Assembly (NCBI GenBank): GCA_013416395.1
Contig: JACCEP010000020.1
Coordinates: 1 to 54,943 of the forward strand
Source: Alcaligenaceae bacterium
GTDB taxonomy: Bacteria; Pseudomonadota; Gammaproteobacteria; Burkholderiales; Burkholderiaceae_B
Direction of reading: 5' to 3'
Length of the DNA: 54,943 nt
A program made the position numbers and the translations under genes. The first letter of the stretch is position 1, and each line of letters opens with the position of its first letter. Below the pieces are notes generated by a model. That model was not told the origin of the DNA. It did not search any database and was given only the letters and a program-made list of their open reading frames with translations. Positions 23,715-33,716 of the stretch are shown one piece after another.

Positions 23715-24632
23715 ATGAAAATTGGATTCGTCGGTCTCGGTCAGATGGGCTGGCCCATGTTTAAAAACCTAGCCTCCAAAGTCGGCGCTAGGAAGATCAT
23801 TGGGTTTGATTGCTCGTCGTCGAGGATGTCTGAACTGCGCGACACTCATGAAAGTGCGGGCACTCTTGCGTCATCAATTAATGAACTGTTCGATGTCGAT
23901 GTGCTCATTACGATGCTCCCGCATGGCAAGGCAGTGCAATCAGTCATCCTGGGAGAAGGCGGTACTGGTCTGATCGCCAACCTTAAGGAAGCTGCGATTG
24001 TCATCGACATGAGTTCGAGCTCGCCGGCAGATACAAAGTTTTTATACAAGGCACTGAAGTCAAAGCACATACGCTTGTGTGACGCTCCTGTGTCGGGAAG
24101 TGTGGCTAAAGCCAAAGCGAGCACGCTCTCGATCATGCTCGGTTGCGATAACGATCTAGCAGAACAGGTCAAGCCGATACTCATGAATATGGGTACGGAA
24201 ATTATTTCTACCGGTGGTGTAGGCACGGCCCATGCCATGAAGTCTCTGAATAATTATCTCTACGCAGCAGGCTTACTTGCTGCGAGCGAAGCGCTGCTAA
24301 TGGGTGAGGCCTTGGGCCTTGATCTAGAAAAGCTGGTCGACGTTTTCAATTCGTCCAGTGGTCGCAACGTGGCCACGGAGACCAAAATCAAACAGCATAT
24401 GCTCGCAGGAGGCGACTTCAAAGCGGGCTTCGGGTTGAGGCTCATGGCAAAGGATTTAAGTATCACGCATGGCTTGAAAGACTCACTAGGCTTTTTGCCG
24501 CCTCAGTTAGATCTGTGTTTCAGGACGTGGCAAGACGCCATTCAGAAGCTGCCCGAGCAAGCGGACAATACTGAAATCATGCGCTACCTGAAGAAGGAAC
24601 TTACACCTACCCCATCGCGCGAAAGCGTATAA
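23715..24632 (+). CDS. 3-hydroxyisobutyrate-dehydrogenase-like NAD(P) oxidoreductase
   Basis: A 305-residue member of the beta-hydroxyacid dehydrogenase family. GFVGLGQMGWPM at the N-terminus is the Rossmann dinucleotide motif; DAPVSGSVAKAKAS is the substrate-binding loop; KSLNNYLYA contains the catalytic Lys. Members oxidise 3-hydroxyisobutyrate, tartronate semialdehyde, sulfolactaldehyde or similar. The start at 23715 matches the family start; an ATG four codons upstream is also possible. It pairs with a DUF1185 gene 22 bases downstream and diverges from a LysR gene. Confidence 0.9.
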   Translation: MKIGFVGLGQMGWPMFKNLASKVGARKIIGFDCSSSRMSELRDTHESAGTLASSINELFDVDVLITMLPHGKAVQSVILGEGGTGLIANLKEAAIVIDMSSSSPADTKFLYKALKSKHIRLCDAPVSGSVAKAKASTLSIMLGCDNDLAEQVKPILMNMGTEIISTGGVGTAHAMKSLNNYLYAAGLLAASEALLMGEALGLDLEKLVDVFNSSSGRNVATETKIKQHMLAGGDFKAGFGLRLMAKDLSITHGLKDSLGFLPPQLDLCFRTWQDAIQKLPEQADNTEIMRYLKKELTPTPSRESV

Positions 24633-24654
24633 CCCAACACATGGAGCAAGATAG

Positions 24655-25230
24655 ATGTTGATTGACATTAGAAAAAAGGCGCTCATTACAGAGACGCTTT
24701 ACCATGACGGCGGAGCCAAACCTGAAAGGCCTTTACGCTTAGCATGTGCCTATGCTGTGGTAAAAAATCCCTACGCAGGAGTATATCAGGAAGACCTTAT
24801 TGACTTCATGAAAACGCTTCGTGCAGTTGGTCTTGAATTAGCTTCAGATTTGGTTGATGCGCTAGGTAAAGAAAGCGTAGAGGCCTACGGCAAAGCGGCA
24901 ATTGTGGGTGTCAACGGTGAGTATGAGCACGGGGCCGTCTGGCATGAGGCCGGGGGCTGGGCCATGCGTGAAGTTCTGGGCGAACCCAAGGCAATGGTGC
25001 CAGCATCGCAAGTTACGGCGGCTGCTGGATTTCGACTAATTATGCCTCTGCACTATATTCATGCATCATACGTGCGCAGTCACTTTAACTCCGTAGAGGT
25101 TGGTGCGGTCGATGCCCCGCGACCTGATGAGCTGCTCTTCGCGCTCGGAATGGCTGACGGCCCGCGTTTACATTCCCGCCTCGGTGGCCTGCTGAAGAAA
25201 GACGTAGTCGGAAATGATGGCCAGCGCTAA
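24655..25230 (+). CDS. DUF1185 (amino-acid-synthesis family) protein
   Basis: A 191-residue soluble protein resembling the DUF1185/AA_synth family (PF06684). Features consistent with the family are KNPYAGVYQEDL near the N-terminus, GKAAIVGVNGEYEHGAVWHE centrally, and MPLHYIHASYVRSH before a conserved Arg/Asp-rich end. Its biochemical role is not established. It is often encoded with dehydrogenases and carboxylate receptors, as here. GAGC precedes the ATG. A long perfect stem-loop follows 20 bases after the stop. Confidence 0.85.
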   Translation: MLIDIRKKALITETLYHDGGAKPERPLRLACAYAVVKNPYAGVYQEDLIDFMKTLRAVGLELASDLVDALGKESVEAYGKAAIVGVNGEYEHGAVWHEAGGWAMREVLGEPKAMVPASQVTAAAGFRLIMPLHYIHASYVRSHFNSVEVGAVDAPRPDELLFALGMADGPRLHSRLGGLLKKDVVGNDGQR

Positions 25231-25250
25231 CGATTAAAGCGCCTCGGCTT

Positions 25251-25296
25251 TGAACTGCCCCCCCAAGGTTACGTCCAACTCTTGAGGGGCAGTTCA
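25251..25296 (+). terminator. stem-loop after the DUF1185 gene
   Basis: A perfect 11-base stem, TGAACTGCCCC/GGGGCAGTTCA, with a 24-base loop that can pair further (AAG/CTT). It lies 20 bases past the DUF1185 stop. Only a weak T-rich tail follows, but position and stability favour a terminator. Confidence 0.6.
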
Positions 25297-25456
25297 CAAT
25301 TTACATGAAGACGTATCTCAACGAGAATTCGCTCAGATTTCCAAACGGTACTAGGCGCGCTCCTTCCCCATAATGATGTCGAGCGCGTAAGTTTGGTCGT
25401 GTTCACTCAATGTATTGGCAGGATAAAAAAGACATTTCGAAAACAGACCTAAGGGC
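25297..25456. other. intergenic, nothing seen
   Basis: Part of a 353-base gap between the DUF1185 gene and the symporter fragment. Apart from the two stem-loops listed separately I see no gene or repeat. Confidence 0.5.
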
Positions 25457-25497
25457 AAAAAAAAGTCGAACGGTCACCAATGAAATGGTGACCGTTC
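25457..25497 (-). terminator. rho-independent terminator of the symporter gene
   Basis: On the minus strand, a perfect 12-base stem (GAACGGTCACCA/TGGTGACCGTTC) with a 6-base loop is followed by GAC and eight T. It lies 87 bases downstream of the minus-strand symporter stop. Textbook intrinsic terminator, well preserved although the gene is truncated. Confidence 0.85.
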
Positions 25498-25583
25498 AGG
25501 CACTTCGACCCATCCAACTGGACCTATTCTGAAAAAATCATTTCTTGACTAGACTTATTGCGAGATCAGCCGACAGACTCCCT

Positions 25584-26429
25584 TCATTCAACTTCCTTTA
25601 TCATTGACAGACCCCGTTTCTCAGCCTGCCTGTGGGTCAACAGCGAGATCCCGAAGAAACAAACAGCACTGACTGCCAGTCCTGCATACAGGGGATCCAA
25701 ATCAAAGAAAGGGAGAAGTTTGAGCTCAACAACGATCAGCGCGAGGCTGCCCAGCACCAACGAAGCCATGCAACCCGCAACGCTGGCCTTTTCCCATAAA
25801 TGACCGAACACATATGGAAAGAAGCCACCAGCAGCACGTAGACTGAATGAGAAGATCAGCAAAGTAATGATGTCGGTGACATTCATGACGGCCACCAGAA
25901 AGCTAACTACTCCAACCAAAAGCATTACAAGCTTGGTAACTTTCAACATGCGTGCGTCACTTGCATCTTTGTTGATGTACACCTTATAAATATCGTTAGA
26001 AAACAAAGAACCTGCGGCCAAAAGATCACTGGAAGCACTGGACATAGTCGCTGAAATGAGAGTGGCAAACAAAATACCGGTGACAGCACTGGGCAGCACG
26101 TTCAGTGCCATGACAGGCAGCGAATAGTTGGCCCCCTGAGATAAAAGCAGTTCAGCATCAATAGAGCCGTTGTTGACCATGCCAGTTAACAGTAGACCAA
26201 TCAAGGCTGGCACGAAGGCAAACATGCCACCTTTGACGCTGTACACCACTGTGACCAGGGTGACGACTGCGACGGATGTTGCGTAGTCCCAACCTGTCAT
26301 GACGTTCAAAATAGTGGCCGATGCGATGCTCTGTACCGCCGTAAAGCCGGCCATAGGCAAAATGAGAATTAGCGTCATCACCAAACTATTGCGGCGGCCA
26401 TATCGGCGTCGGAAAAACTCTGGAACCAT
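25584..26429 (-). pseudogene. sodium:solute symporter (SSS family), 5'-truncated
   Basis: A 281-residue frame encodes the central and C-terminal part of an SSS transporter. It starts near the family motif (M)VPEFFRRRYG, which normally lies more than 100 residues into a protein of about 450-500. About eight membrane segments remain, including LISATMSSASSDLLAAGS, the conserved Na+-site helix with consecutive serines. Upstream the frame stays open for about 30 codons and then meets a stop, with no signal of the missing first helices. The product could not form the complete inverted-repeat core, so it is likely inactive. What it transported is unknown. Confidence 0.75.
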
Positions 26430-26852
26430 CTTGACCGCCGTGCGCCGGAATATAGGTGCCAGGTCAGACGCCTTCTCGAGATTTACTCGGACTACGTGCC
26501 AGAAACTTCAAAAAGCCGCCTGATACGCCCGACGATTTACTATTCATCCCAAGATAATGCGAAACGATGGACCTTAAGTCTTCAGATAGCAGGCTTTCCA
26601 ATGACTGTTGCATCGTCCTTTGCCTGGGACTTTGACCAGACGGCACAACCTGAATTTGCCCAATCAGGCTCTCGCCAGCTCGATGAACCCACTAATCACG
26701 TCAGCCCGGCAGCCCGGCAGCCCGCCCGATAGTTCCACGCCGACGTGCCGCGCGCGCCGAAAAGCGCGTCGAACGGCACTTGGATATGCACGTGCAGATT
26801 GATCATCGATAAGGACATTGGCGGACGCCGTTATCCGCCAAGACGATTGAGA
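26430..26852. other. gene-remnant region upstream of the symporter fragment
   Basis: About 420 bases without an intact gene. On the minus strand the frame before the symporter fragment is open for some 30 codons. A separate minus-strand peptide from an ATG near 26806 (MINLHVHIQVPFDALFG…) looks protein-like for 35 codons but is not recognised. A tandem CAGCCCGG-rich patch lies near 26703-26728. A hairpin, TTGGCGGA/TCCGCCAA, at 26818-26841 sits just past the HMG-CoA reductase stop and may help end that operon, though no T-run follows. Confidence 0.4.
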
Positions 26853-28139
<1,287 letters not shown>

Positions 28140-28277
28140 AGATTGTCCTTCATGCAGAAAAGTGCTGCCACCAGAAACTGGCATGCGCGCGGGGGTAGGG
28201 GCTAGGGCTCGGAATGTGTGTGGCGCGAAGATGTGTGCTGAGCCATGATATGTTCGGTACTGAGGTGTGCGGCGGGG

Positions 28278-29024
28278 TTAACGCGCAAGAAATCGCTGCA
28301 GGCCTGCCTTGGCTTCCTCGCAGGTAAAGGCGCGCTGACCCAGCACGGCTTCGCACGCGAAAGCGTCCTGATAAGAAAGATGACCTAGCGTGAGTGCGGC
28401 TTCCTTGATGACTGAGATGGCAACCTTGCCTTTTTGGGCAATGCCTTTGGCGTAGTCCAGGGCAACCTGCGCCAGATCATCCGCCGATACAACCCGGTTC
28501 AACACACCCATTTCCGCTAGCCGGCCGGCTGGAAACCGCTCCGCCGTCATCATCAACTCCATGGCATAGGCATAAGGAATCTGGCGCGTCAGCCGCACCA
28601 GCGTGCCGCCGGCGGGGGTAAAACCCAGCGAGGCTTCAGGCAACGCAAACACGGCCGTATCAGCGGCTACACGGATATCGGCCGCCAGCATGATCTCAAA
28701 ACCGCCTCCCATGCACATACCATTGATAGCTGCCACAACAGGTTTGTAGAAGCCTGGCTGCTTCAGGTGCGCGCCATCCCACTCAGAAATATCAAAGCGC
28801 CCTTGCGCCAATGCCGGTATCGATTCCGTCAGGTCCGCGCCCACGCAAAACGCACGGTCGCCCGAGCCTGTAAGCAGGATGACGTTTACATCGACATCTT
28901 CGTTAGCGCACGCAAAGGCCTGCGCCAGGTCCTCGTACATGGCCAGCGTCAGAGCGTTCAGTTTCTCTGGACGGTTCAAGGTGATGTGCGCGATCTGCTC
29001 ACGCACTGCATAGCTGATGCTCAT
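28278..29024 (-). CDS. enoyl-CoA hydratase/isomerase family protein
   Basis: A 248-residue crotonase-fold enzyme. Oxyanion-hole motifs are FCVGADL and INGMCMGGGFE; both hydratase glutamates are visible, one in GGGFEI and one in LPEASLG, so true hydratase activity is likely. In this operon a 3-methylglutaconyl-CoA/HMG-CoA hydration step is plausible but not shown by sequence. The start at 29024 has AAGGAG upstream and overlaps the CoA-transferase stop (TGATG), so the two are translationally coupled. A longer frame from 29081 is judged spurious. Confidence 0.92.
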   Translation of the reverse strand: MSISYAVREQIAHITLNRPEKLNALTLAMYEDLAQAFACANEDVDVNVILLTGSGDRAFCVGADLTESIPALAQGRFDISEWDGAHLKQPGFYKPVVAAINGMCMGGGFEIMLAADIRVAADTAVFALPEASLGFTPAGGTLVRLTRQIPYAYAMELMMTAERFPAGRLAEMGVLNRVVSADDLAQVALDYAKGIAQKGKVAISVIKEAALTLGHLSYQDAFACEAVLGQRAFTCEEAKAGLQRFLAR

Positions 29025-30256
29025 CAGATTACTCCTTCTTCGGACAGGCGAGTCACCTCCCCCGCGCTCAGTCCAGCCCATTGACTGAATACCAAGGCAT
29101 TGTGCTCACCGAACAAAGGCGCGGCGCCCGATGCATTGACTGGTGTTTTCGAGAGCTTCATGGGGCTGCCGAATGCCTTTACCTGCACGCCATCCATGGA
29201 CACGGGAACAAACATTTCGCGGGCGGCCAAGTGCGGATCCTGCACGACCTCCGCCATGGTTTTGATAGGGGTGAGCGGAATGAGGTCTCCGGCCATTTCT
29301 TCCAGCTCGGCCTTGGTCCGGTTCGCACACCATCGGCTGACGATAGGCGCCACTCGGCGCTCATACACCTGCGGATCAAAGCGCTTTTCCATGGAGTCAA
29401 TCTCGGTATCCGCCATGAGATCGGGTTCACCAAAAATTTTGCAAGCCTCGCGCCAGAACTTGTCGGTATAGGCGCCAAAGAACACAAAGCCATCTTTGCA
29501 GGCAAGCTGACCGTAGGGCCGCACAAAAGGATGGTCATTGCCCAACGGCTCGGCAACGATCTGGTCGACGGTGTAGTTGACCACCGCATGTTCAGTGAGC
29601 GTTACCACGGAATCCTGCTGGGCCACGTCTACCAGTTGCCCCTCTCCGGTTTGCCTGGCGTGCATGACCGCGGCCAGCGCCGCAATCGTGGCGTAAAACG
29701 ATGCCGACAGGTCGCCAATAATGGTACCCACCCGCACGGGTGGCCGCCCTTTCTCGCCATTGAAAGACCACAGTCCACCCGTTGCCTGCGCGCTGTTGTC
29801 GTACGCGGGACGCAGTGAATGAGGGCCTGTCTGTCCGAACCCACTGATGGAAACATAGACCAGGCGGGGGTTTTCTTCTTTGAGCGTGTCGTAATCCAGG
29901 CCGATCCGGGCCATGGCGCCAGGGCGAAAATTTTCCACCAGCATGTCCGCCTTGCCGATCAGTTTGCGCAGCAAAGCCTGGCCTTCGCTGGTTTTGAGAT
30001 TAATACTCACGCCCAGCTTGTGGCGGTTGTACTGTGCAAAAAATGCACTGGCCCGGCCATTGTCGCCCTCCACAAAAGGCGGAAAGCTGCGTACGTAGTC
30101 AGGCTCGGCGGGGTTCTCGACCTTGATCACCGTCGCCCCAAGGTCGGCCAGCATCATGGTGCAGTATGGGCCCGCGACCACGCGCGTCACATCAATCACA
30201 ACAAGCCCTCTCAAAGGACCGTCGCCCAGGGGTAGCCCTGCCTCTTGAGCATTCAT
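29024..30256 (-). CDS. class III (CaiB/BaiF) CoA-transferase
   Basis: A 410-residue CoA-transferase. LRGLVVIDVTRVVAGPY opens the protein; catalytic Asp153 lies in RPAYDNSAQATGG; VENFRPG and RVGTIIGDL are family motifs. It would activate a carboxylic acid imported by the adjacent ABC transporter. The mammalian relative SUGCT uses glutarate and hydroxymethylglutarate, so a dicarboxylate such as HMG is a reasonable guess next to an HMG-CoA reductase. It is coupled to the hydratase gene by stop/start overlap and follows the transporter ATPase gene by 87 bases. Confidence 0.93.
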   Translation of the reverse strand: MNAQEAGLPLGDGPLRGLVVIDVTRVVAGPYCTMMLADLGATVIKVENPAEPDYVRSFPPFVEGDNGRASAFFAQYNRHKLGVSINLKTSEGQALLRKLIGKADMLVENFRPGAMARIGLDYDTLKEENPRLVYVSISGFGQTGPHSLRPAYDNSAQATGGLWSFNGEKGRPPVRVGTIIGDLSASFYATIAALAAVMHARQTGEGQLVDVAQQDSVVTLTEHAVVNYTVDQIVAEPLGNDHPFVRPYGQLACKDGFVFFGAYTDKFWREACKIFGEPDLMADTEIDSMEKRFDPQVYERRVAPIVSRWCANRTKAELEEMAGDLIPLTPIKTMAEVVQDPHLAAREMFVPVSMDGVQVKAFGSPMKLSKTPVNASGAAPLFGEHNALVFSQWAGLSAGEVTRLSEEGVI

Positions 30257-30343
30257 TCATTTTCTCCCGATTGTCCATGGCACCAGGCCAAGGTCGTTTT
30301 TGATTGGACGCGCTGACTCAATCCGCTGATGCGTCGTCGCGCT

Positions 30344-31054
30344 TCACGTCGTCAAACTCATGTCCTTCTGCGGCGCGCTGTGCTGGCCATTCAGGTGATC
30401 CACCGTCACATTGCCGCGTTCTATGTAAAGCGTGGTGCTCTGCACATCCTCAAGCAGCGATGCGTTCGACTCAGTGATGACCACGCAAAGATGAGGATGC
30501 GATTGGCGCAAGGCCCTGAGCGAGTCGCCATACTGCCTGGCCACGACAGGCGCAAGGCCCTGGAAGGGTTCATCCAGCAGCACAAACCTGGTGCCCACCA
30601 TGAGTGCCCGCGCCAGTGCCACCATCTTGCCCTGCCCACCTGACAATGCGGCGCCCGAGCGCGGCAACATCGGTTTGAGCTGCGGCATTGCGGCAAGCAC
30701 GGCTTCGATTCTTTGCGCGATTTCACGCTTGGGCACACGCTGCACTTCACACGGCAAGGCCATGTTCTGTGCCACGCTCAAGGTGGGAAAAATGACACGA
30801 TCTTCGGGTGCGTAGCCAAAGCCTGCCCCCACCCGCATATGTGAAGGCTCGGTGCCGATGTCCCGGCCATCGAGCAATAGATGGCCTGATGTCAGCTTAA
30901 TCAGCCCCATGATGCTGCGCAGCAGCGTCGTCTTGCCCGCGCCATTGCGCCCGACCACCGCAATCGTCTCACCCTCCGGCAGGACGATGTTCACATTACG
31001 CAGCACCACATTGCCCGCCAGATCGACACGCAGGGATTCAATATGCAAGCTCAT
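30344..31054 (-). CDS. HAAT ABC transporter ATPase, LivF-type (system 1)
   Basis: A 236-residue ATPase. Walker A is GRNGAGKTT, signature LSGGQGKMVALARAL, Walker B FVLLDEP. The switch position, usually VEQN in LivF proteins, reads ITESN here, an unusual variant. The start at 31054 (MSLHIESL) overlaps the end of the LivG-type gene; the longer frame to 31138 is discarded. It pairs with the LivG-type subunit to power uptake through the LivH/LivM-type permease. Confidence 0.92.
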   Translation of the reverse strand: MSLHIESLRVDLAGNVVLRNVNIVLPEGETIAVVGRNGAGKTTLLRSIMGLIKLTSGHLLLDGRDIGTEPSHMRVGAGFGYAPEDRVIFPTLSVAQNMALPCEVQRVPKREIAQRIEAVLAAMPQLKPMLPRSGAALSGGQGKMVALARALMVGTRFVLLDEPFQGLAPVVARQYGDSLRALRQSHPHLCVVITESNASLLEDVQSTTLYIERGNVTVDHLNGQHSAPQKDMSLTT

Positions 31055-31055
31055 C

Positions 31056-31814
31056 TCAACGCTCCCCGAGCACTTCGCGACGAATGGTCGGATCGCTGAA
31101 TACAGTTTGCGGCGTGCCGTCGGCAGCCACCTGCCCATCTATCCAGGCCGCCACGCGCGTGGCGTAGGCCAGCACGATGTCAGTGTCATGTTCAACAAAC
31201 CAGCTGGTGACATTGCGTTCACGCAATGCCGTCATAATGGTGCGCATCACCGCATGCTTGTCCTCTGAGGCCACGCCGCTGGTCGGCTCGTCCATAATCA
31301 TGAGTTGAGGTTCCAGCATCAATGCGATGGCGACATCCAGCAGCTTGCGGTGCCCTTCTGGCAAGGCCGTCACCAAATCGTTCCGGTAAGGCTTTAACTC
31401 CACCAGTTCCAGCATCTCATCCACCGCATGGCCATTGGCGTTTTGCGCCAACGGAATCCAGCGCGATATCTTGCGGTCGCGCGCCACCGACGCCAGTTGC
31501 AGGCATTCCTGTACGGTGTGCTCCAGAAACAGTTGTGGAAGCTGGAAGGATCGCCCAACGCCCAGCCGGGCAATCTGCCTGGGACCTTTGCGGGTGATAT
31601 CCTGCCCGGCAAACACCACGGTGCCGCTGCTGGGCTTGATGTAGCCGGTACAAATATTAATGAAGGTAGTCTTGCCCGCGCCATTGGCCCCGATTACCGC
31701 CAGGTGCTCGCCCTTTTTCAGGCTGAAGTCGATATTGTCCGCCGCCGTGATGGCTCCAAAGCGCAGGGTCAGCCCCGTGGTCTGCAGCAGCAGGTCGTCT
31801 GATGCGCCAATCAT
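31056..31814 (-). CDS. HAAT ABC transporter ATPase, LivG-type (system 1)
   Basis: A 252-residue ATPase. Walker A is GANGAGKTT; the signature region is degenerate (LPEGHRKLLDVAIAL, lacking the usual LSGGQ), as is common in LivG-type proteins; Walker B is LMIMDEP; the switch His is in FVEHD. It overlaps the permease gene upstream by 4 bases and the LivF-type gene downstream, so the whole set is coupled. Confidence 0.92.
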   Translation of the reverse strand: MIGASDDLLLQTTGLTLRFGAITAADNIDFSLKKGEHLAVIGANGAGKTTFINICTGYIKPSSGTVVFAGQDITRKGPRQIARLGVGRSFQLPQLFLEHTVQECLQLASVARDRKISRWIPLAQNANGHAVDEMLELVELKPYRNDLVTALPEGHRKLLDVAIALMLEPQLMIMDEPTSGVASEDKHAVMRTIMTALRERNVTSWFVEHDTDIVLAYATRVAAWIDGQVAADGTPQTVFSDPTIRREVLGER

Positions 31815-32770
31815 GATTTTCCGCCCTCAGCCATCTTTTCCAGACGAAACTGCTGAAACCGTCCCACCAGCCCTGTCGGGGCAAAGAAGATCACGATGAG
31901 CAAGGTAATACCCAGCACGATTTGCCAGATGTTGGTGAAGTAGGCCGAGCCCACCAGCAAAATCAGCTCGAATACCGCTGCACCCAGAAATGCGCCGATG
32001 GCGTGGCCCGCACCACCCAGAATGGCGATGAACACATATTCGCCGGATCGAAGCCAATAGCCGCCTTCGGGCGTGATCAGACCTTGGGTCAGGGCCAGCA
32101 GCGCACCGCCCACCCCCACCAGCGCCGACGACAGTAGATAAGCCTGCGTCAGGGCAGCCCGTGCCGACAGACCAATATATTCAAGCCGGGTTTCGTTGGT
32201 GCGTATCGCGACGGCGATCTGGCCTGCCGAAGACCGAAAGTAACGCTGCACCAGCCAGCCCAGCAGCATGGCCAGTACTAGCGCCAGCAGCATCATGCCC
32301 CACTCGAACTCGTTGCGATCGAGCGCAATGCCAAGCAGACGGGGCCGATCAATGCGCAAGCCGTCTGTGCCGCCTGTCCATGTGTAAAGCTTGCCAGCAA
32401 GGGAATAGATCACCATGGAAATACCCAGGTTTAGCATGCCGAAGAAGATACCCCGATAACGGGAAACAAAGGCGGCCACGACGACACCAACGATGACGGC
32501 GCTCAACACACCGGCCACCAGCGCAAGCAATGCATCCGTGCCAGGAAAAGCCTTGACGGTAAATGCGGCGCCATATCCGGCGATCAGGGCATACATGGCA
32601 TGCCCAAAAGACACCTGTCCCGCACGCATCAGTACCGACAGACCTAACGCGGCCATGCCATAGCTCAGGAAGGTAATGACAGGCATCCGCGTCCATGGCC
32701 AGATCCACGCCATGGCCAGAATGATGGCGGTCGCGCACCCAATGGCAAGAATAAAGGCTGAATGCCGCAT
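31811..32770 (-). CDS. HAAT ABC transporter permease, LivM-type (system 1)
   Basis: A 319-residue inner-membrane protein with about nine hydrophobic segments and the family motif MRAGQVSFGHAMYALIAGYG near residue 48. The EAA-like loop is near 215-235. It forms the translocation path with the LivH-type subunit. Start codon overlaps the LivH-type stop. Confidence 0.92.
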   Translation of the reverse strand: MRHSAFILAIGCATAIILAMAWIWPWTRMPVITFLSYGMAALGLSVLMRAGQVSFGHAMYALIAGYGAAFTVKAFPGTDALLALVAGVLSAVIVGVVVAAFVSRYRGIFFGMLNLGISMVIYSLAGKLYTWTGGTDGLRIDRPRLLGIALDRNEFEWGMMLLALVLAMLLGWLVQRYFRSSAGQIAVAIRTNETRLEYIGLSARAALTQAYLLSSALVGVGGALLALTQGLITPEGGYWLRSGEYVFIAILGGAGHAIGAFLGAAVFELILLVGSAYFTNIWQIVLGITLLIVIFFAPTGLVGRFQQFRLEKMAEGGKS

Positions 32771-33675
32771 CAGATTCTCCTGGCCGCAGCGACGGTAAAC
32801 AAACCACTGGGCCGCACCAGCAGCACAACAACCATCATGAGATAAGGCATGACTACTTCAAGCTCCGGGAATGTATAAACGGCCAGGGCGCGCGCCAGCC
32901 CAATCAGAATGGATGCGATCAGGGCGCCGGTGATCTGCCCCAGACCCGCCGTGGCGATCACGGCAAAAGAGGTCACAACCATATCGGCCGCCACACCGGG
33001 CATAAACGTCGTCATGGGCACAGACAAAGCCCCGCCCATTGCGCCCAAGGCGCCAGCCAGCGCGAAAGTCATCAAGCCCATGCGTGCAGCGTTGATACCC
33101 AGCGCGCTTGCCACTTCGCGATGATGAATGACCGCAACCAGCTTGCGGCCCGTCACCGAATAGCGCAGCAGGCCCTGCAAGCCCAGATAGGAAACCAGCG
33201 CAATGCCTGGCACCAGCAGCAACTGGTATTTCATGAAGGTGACGTCCAGAAGCTCCACCGTCCCCATGCGACCGGCCAGCTCGCCGGCGTTGACCGGCGT
33301 GGCGCCCCAGATCATGCGTTGCAGGTTCTCAAGCACCATGAAGGCAGCAAACGTCACCAGCAACTGCAATACCGGATCGCGATCCTGGTAGCGCCGCATG
33401 ATGCCTCTTTCGAGCAAGGCACCCAGCACGCCCCCCACCACTGCCGCCGTCACCACCAACGCCAACACCAGCATCAGCGTCGACGTGTCGTGAGGCAATA
33501 GCCAGGCCACCACCGTGGCCGCGCTATAACCGCCGAATGCATAGAAACTGCCGTGCGCGACATTGATAACGCCAAAGACACCGCAAATAAGCGTAAGCCC
33601 CAGCGCGATCATGAACAACAGGCTTGCATACGACAGCCCATCAACTGCGGCCAGCAGCAATAAATGGAGATTCAT
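32770..33675 (-). CDS. HAAT ABC transporter permease, LivH-type (system 1)
   Basis: A 301-residue membrane protein, first permease of the operon. LTLICGVFGVINVAHGSFYA (residues about 27-46) is the LivH hallmark. About eight membrane segments are visible. It starts 38 bases after the binding-protein gene; this gap carries a tandem 12-base repeat. Confidence 0.92.
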   Translation of the reverse strand: MNLHLLLLAAVDGLSYASLLFMIALGLTLICGVFGVINVAHGSFYAFGGYSAATVVAWLLPHDTSTLMLVLALVVTAAVVGGVLGALLERGIMRRYQDRDPVLQLLVTFAAFMVLENLQRMIWGATPVNAGELAGRMGTVELLDVTFMKYQLLLVPGIALVSYLGLQGLLRYSVTGRKLVAVIHHREVASALGINAARMGLMTFALAGALGAMGGALSVPMTTFMPGVAADMVVTSFAVIATAGLGQITGALIASILIGLARALAVYTFPELEVVMPYLMMVVVLLVRPSGLFTVAAARRI

Positions 33676-33692
33676 TTCCAGCTTTCCCAGAC

Positions 33693-33716
33693 GATAGTGA
33701 ACTAGATAGTGAACTA
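33693..33716. repeat. tandem 12-base repeat
   Basis: GATAGTGAACTA occurs twice head to tail, the second copy including the stop codon of the binding-protein gene. A simple duplication between the binding-protein and permease genes; it may fine-tune intergenic spacing, but no function is shown. Confidence 0.7.

Noticed and set aside
26700-26730. CAGCCCGG-type short tandem repeat, considered as part of an array
   Set aside because: Only two to three imperfect units without spacers; not CRISPR and probably slippage.
29081-29818. Plus-strand open frame of 245 codons
   Set aside because: Antisense to the class III CoA-transferase.
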